A stretch of 64,000 nucleotides of DNA. Source: an uncultured Methylococcaceae bacterium (GTDB lineage Bacteria; Pseudomonadota; Gammaproteobacteria; Methylococcales; Methylomonadaceae). The translations under genes were made by a program, and so were the position numbers. The notes under the pieces are model-generated. The model was not told where the DNA came from. It searched no databases and saw nothing but the letters and a program-made list of their open reading frames with translations. Positions 61,603 to 64,000 of this stretch are shown here, in pieces (position 1 is the stretch's first letter; each line of letters opens with the position of its first letter). The stretch covers positions 1-64,000 of the forward strand of contig CAJAVP010000001.1 of assembly GCA_903945375.1 (NCBI GenBank), given 5' to 3'.

Positions 61603-62271
61603 ATGCAAAAATACCAACGCTGGCTGCGACATTTACCGCTATTGATTGGCAGCGTGTTGACGGTGTTGATTGCGGTTGCCGTGTTTATTTTGAAAGATAA
61701 GTTTCAAAAACCGTCACAACCCAAAAAGCAGATGCAGCAAATCACTATGATTCAACCACCGCCACCGCCTCCACCTCCGCCCGAGCAAAAACCGCCAGAA
61801 CCCGAACCTGAACCGGAAAAGTTGCCAGAACCTGAGCCACAGCCAGAACCGGAACCTACGCCAGAAGCTGCGGCTGAACCGGCAGGCGAAGAATTGGGCG
61901 TTGATGCCGAAGGCGGCGCTGGTGGTGATGCGTTTGGTTTAATAGGCAAGAAAGGCGGACGTAGTTTGCTAGGCGGGGCAGGTGGCAGTGCTATTTTATG
62001 GTATGGCGGTCAGGTTAAACGCGGTTTGGAAGAGGCGTTACAAAGACTATTGCCGGATAGTATTCTCAAATCAACCTATAACCTGCAATTGACTGTTTGG
62101 ATTGATGAAAGCGGTCGTATTAATCGTGCTGAATTAGCTAGCGCGAGTAGTAAGCCGGAAGTCGATCAAGCGGTGCGTACGGCGTTAAGTCAACTGCAAT
62201 TACAACTGCCAAAATCGCCACCGGAATCAATGCCACAGCCTTTAAAAGTGCGCGTAACCTCAAAGATTTAA
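61603..62271 (+). CDS. tonB: TonB-family energy transducer, copy 2
   Basis: 222 residues: an N-terminal anchor (LPLLIGSVLTVLIAVAVFIL), a run of nine prolines, then an acidic EP/PE repeat spacer (about 60-92). The glycine motif LGVDAEGGAGGDAFGL and KGGRSLLGG follows, then a C-terminal domain with LTVWIDESGRINRAELA. The EP-repeat spacer is longer and more regular than in copy 1. Same role and uncertainty as copy 1. Confidence 0.88.
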   Translation: MQKYQRWLRHLPLLIGSVLTVLIAVAVFILKDKFQKPSQPKKQMQQITMIQPPPPPPPPPEQKPPEPEPEPEKLPEPEPQPEPEPTPEAAAEPAGEELGVDAEGGAGGDAFGLIGKKGGRSLLGGAGGSAILWYGGQVKRGLEEALQRLLPDSILKSTYNLQLTVWIDESGRINRAELASASSKPEVDQAVRTALSQLQLQLPKSPPESMPQPLKVRVTSKI

Positions 62272-62316
62272 TTGAAGCTTACGCTTCACCCACTGCAAGT
62301 AATGAGAGTCATCACT

Positions 62317-64000
62317 ATGATTAAAAAAACCCTAGCCGTGCTACTGGCAAATTCGCTGATAACGCCGGTACTGGCAGATGAAAAAGACGATTTGCTCAAA
62401 CTTCGGCAAGATATTGCTAGAGAGCGTGAAGAATTGACGGAATTAAAACAGACTACCACGAACCTGATTGATGTATTCGTGCAGCAAGGTTTGTTGGATA
62501 AGCAAAAAGCAGCGACCTTATTAAACACGGCTAAAAGTCAAAAACTGGAAGAATCAACAGAAGCGCCTACCGAACAACCCGCCAAAGATGCCAAGCGTAT
62601 TCGCGTGACCTATGTACCCGATTTTGTAAAAGAGGAAATTCGTCAGGAGGTCATGGCGGGCTTGCAAGACAAAGTGGTTGCTCAAGTTAAGACCGATGCC
62701 AAACAGGAAAAATGGGGGATTCCAGGCGCATTACCCACTTGGTTAGATCACGTCAAATTGACTGCCGATGCCCGTTTGCGTATGCAAGATGACGAGTTTA
62801 ATGGCGACAATAAAAGGTATTTGGATTATCCGTCGATTAACAAAGAGGGTGGCGAATTGTCCGCGCAAGAGCGTAACGAAGCGTATTTAAATACCACGAA
62901 GGATCGCTTGCGGTTGCGTGAGCGTTTTCGGCTGGGACTCGACGCACAAATCACCGACGGCTTAAAAGCCGGCTTGCGTTTATCGACAACGAATCAAATG
63001 AGTGCTGTTTCTAGCAATCAAACTTTAGGCAATACAGGGCAAAGTTATCAGGTAGCGATAGATCGTGCCTTTATTCAATATGACTATCTTGATGCTCTGC
63101 ACAATGATTGGTTTAGTGTGTACGGCGGTCGTATTGCTAATCCTTGGATGTCCACCGAAATGGTGTATAGCCCTGACTTGAGTTTTGAAGGTTTTGCAGG
63201 GACTTTTCGTTGGCATATGAACCAAAACAATGAGACGGTGAAAAACTATCGAGCAGCCGAGGCGAATAGTCGTTTTGGGCTGCAGCTCGGGCCACAAACT
63301 CCCGATTCGGTGTTTATGACGTTGGGTGTATTTCCTATTCAGGAAGTCAATTTTTCGACGGTGGATAAATGGTTGTTGGGCGGACAAATCGGTGTCGATT
63401 GGTTGGTGCATCACGACTCGCGCTTAAAAGTGGCGGCGGCTTTTTATGACTATGAAAATCTCCGTGCCCATGCCAATGCACGCGATCAATTTACCTACGA
63501 TTGGACTGCTCCGCAGTTTAGTCAAAAAGGCAATACGATGGTGCCGATTAATCTCAATGATGGCTTTAATGGACGTTGTACAAATAGCCAAAGCTTGCAA
63601 GGGCAGGGCTGTCTATATGGTTTAGCCTCTGATTTTAAAATCTTTGATGCAACCGTCATGTATGATTTTGCTGATTTTGCACCTGTTCATGCTTTAGTGT
63701 CATTGGATTATGCGAAAAACCTCGGATATGACGCTGGGCGTTTGGCGCGTGAATTTCCGGGTTATTTCAATGCAACGACTCATGTTGATAACAAAGATAG
63801 AACGAATGCTTTGCAAATTCGGCTCGATTTGGGTCATCAAGACATTCATCGCTTCAATGATTGGAGTGCAATTTTTGCTTATCGTTATGTGCAACGTGAT
63901 GCTTTATTGGATGCGTTTACCGAGACGATTTTCCACCAAGGCGGGACTGATGCTAAAGGTTGGATGCTGGGCGGAAGCTATGGCTTAGCGAAAAATACTT
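62317..64000 (+). CDS. Putative outer-membrane porin, copy 2 (3' end outside window)
   Basis: Open frame running off the window end; about 561 codons are seen. ATG at 62317 gives a signal peptide (MIKKTLAVLLANSLITPVLA); an in-frame ATG at 62302 is the alternative. The mature part starts DEKDDLLKLRQD and has a helical N terminus with LKQTTTNLIDVFVQQGLL, the VTYVPDFVKEEIRQEV linker, and a barrel region with LTADARLRMQ and RERFRLGLDAQITDGLKAG, matching the porin at 30222 along its length. It follows tonB2 by 45 nt. Near the end GWMLGGSYGLAKN corresponds to GWVIGGNYGLMKN in copy 1, so few residues are missing. Confidence 0.82.
   Translation, partial: MIKKTLAVLLANSLITPVLADEKDDLLKLRQDIAREREELTELKQTTTNLIDVFVQQGLLDKQKAATLLNTAKSQKLEESTEAPTEQPAKDAKRIRVTYVPDFVKEEIRQEVMAGLQDKVVAQVKTDAKQEKWGIPGALPTWLDHVKLTADARLRMQDDEFNGDNKRYLDYPSINKEGGELSAQERNEAYLNTTKDRLRLRERFRLGLDAQITDGLKAGLRLSTTNQMSAVSSNQTLGNTGQSYQVAIDRAFIQYDYLDALHNDWFSVYGGRIANPWMSTEMVYSPDLSFEGFAGTFRWHMNQNNETVKNYRAAEANSRFGLQLGPQTPDSVFMTLGVFPIQEVNFSTVDKWLLGGQIGVDWLVHHDSRLKVAAAFYDYENLRAHANARDQFTYDWTAPQFSQKGNTMVPINLNDGFNGRCTNSQSLQGQGCLYGLASDFKIFDATVMYDFADFAPVHALVSLDYAKNLGYDAGRLAREFPGYFNATTHVDNKDRTNALQIRLDLGHQDIHRFNDWSAIFAYRYVQRDALLDAFTETIFHQGGTDAKGWMLGGSYGLAKNT

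Noticed and set aside
61752-61949. Gly/Ser-rich minus-strand frame opposite tonB2
   Set aside because: It is the complement of the Pro/Glu-repeat spacer of TonB and carries no independent support.

Overview
The window looks like a gammaproteobacterial chromosome at moderate GC, probably a methanotroph-like or sulfur-handling lineage such as Methylococcales. This rests on the PhoBR pair, the sulfide:quinone oxidoreductase operon, and very large DUF3739-type two-partner-secretion exoproteins. The taxonomic guess is inference; no rRNA or other diagnostic marker is present.

Layout. Positions 1-1704 are the edge of a decayed mobile region: the istB end of an IS21-family element abuts a truncated, frameshifted P4-type integrase lying just downstream of tRNA-Ser(UGA). 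Positions 1770-3749 are phoB-phoR (minus strand). Positions 4160-11455 are a five-gene minus-strand operon: small DUF2892 membrane protein, sulfide:quinone oxidoreductase, TolC-like channel, membrane-fusion protein and RND pump. A small ribbon-helix-helix-like gene (11956-12435) diverges from a secreted PstS-like protein (12819-14390).

The core of the window is two paralogous copies of one secretion/envelope locus. Copy 1 (14756-32713) is TpsB transporter, 3500-residue TpsA exoprotein, an ExbB with an N-terminal DUF2341+LamG ectodomain, ExbD, TonB, a putative porin and a coiled-coil periplasmic protein. Copy 2 (43748 to beyond the window end) is TpsB, 3455-residue TpsA, ExbB (same DUF2341+LamG fusion), ExbD, TonB and the same porin. 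A remnant of a PstS-like gene also sits upstream of copy 2, broken by a palindromic repeat, so the PstS-like gene was probably part of the ancestral unit. Inserted in copy 2 between tpsA and exbB, on the same strand, is a family 2A encapsulin operon: serine acetyltransferase (EpsC type), encapsulin shell (SrpI type) and a cysteine desulfurase with a long N-terminal extension expected to be its cargo-loading domain.

Between the copies lie a PrsT-like TPR lipoprotein, an Mrp/ApbC Fe-S carrier ATPase, and (minus strand) two repeat-rich secreted proteins: a double NHL propeller and an LVIVD/Ig-like/RTX protein. Three copies of a roughly 105-bp palindromic element lie at 42666-43513.

Working hypothesis (inference): each locus makes a giant surface or released beta-helix protein through TpsB, and the dedicated ExbB-ExbD-TonB motor supplies proton-motive force to an outer-membrane partner (TpsB or the porin), although no plug-bearing TonB-dependent receptor is encoded nearby. 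In copy 2 this is transcriptionally in line with a cysteine-sulfur nanocompartment.
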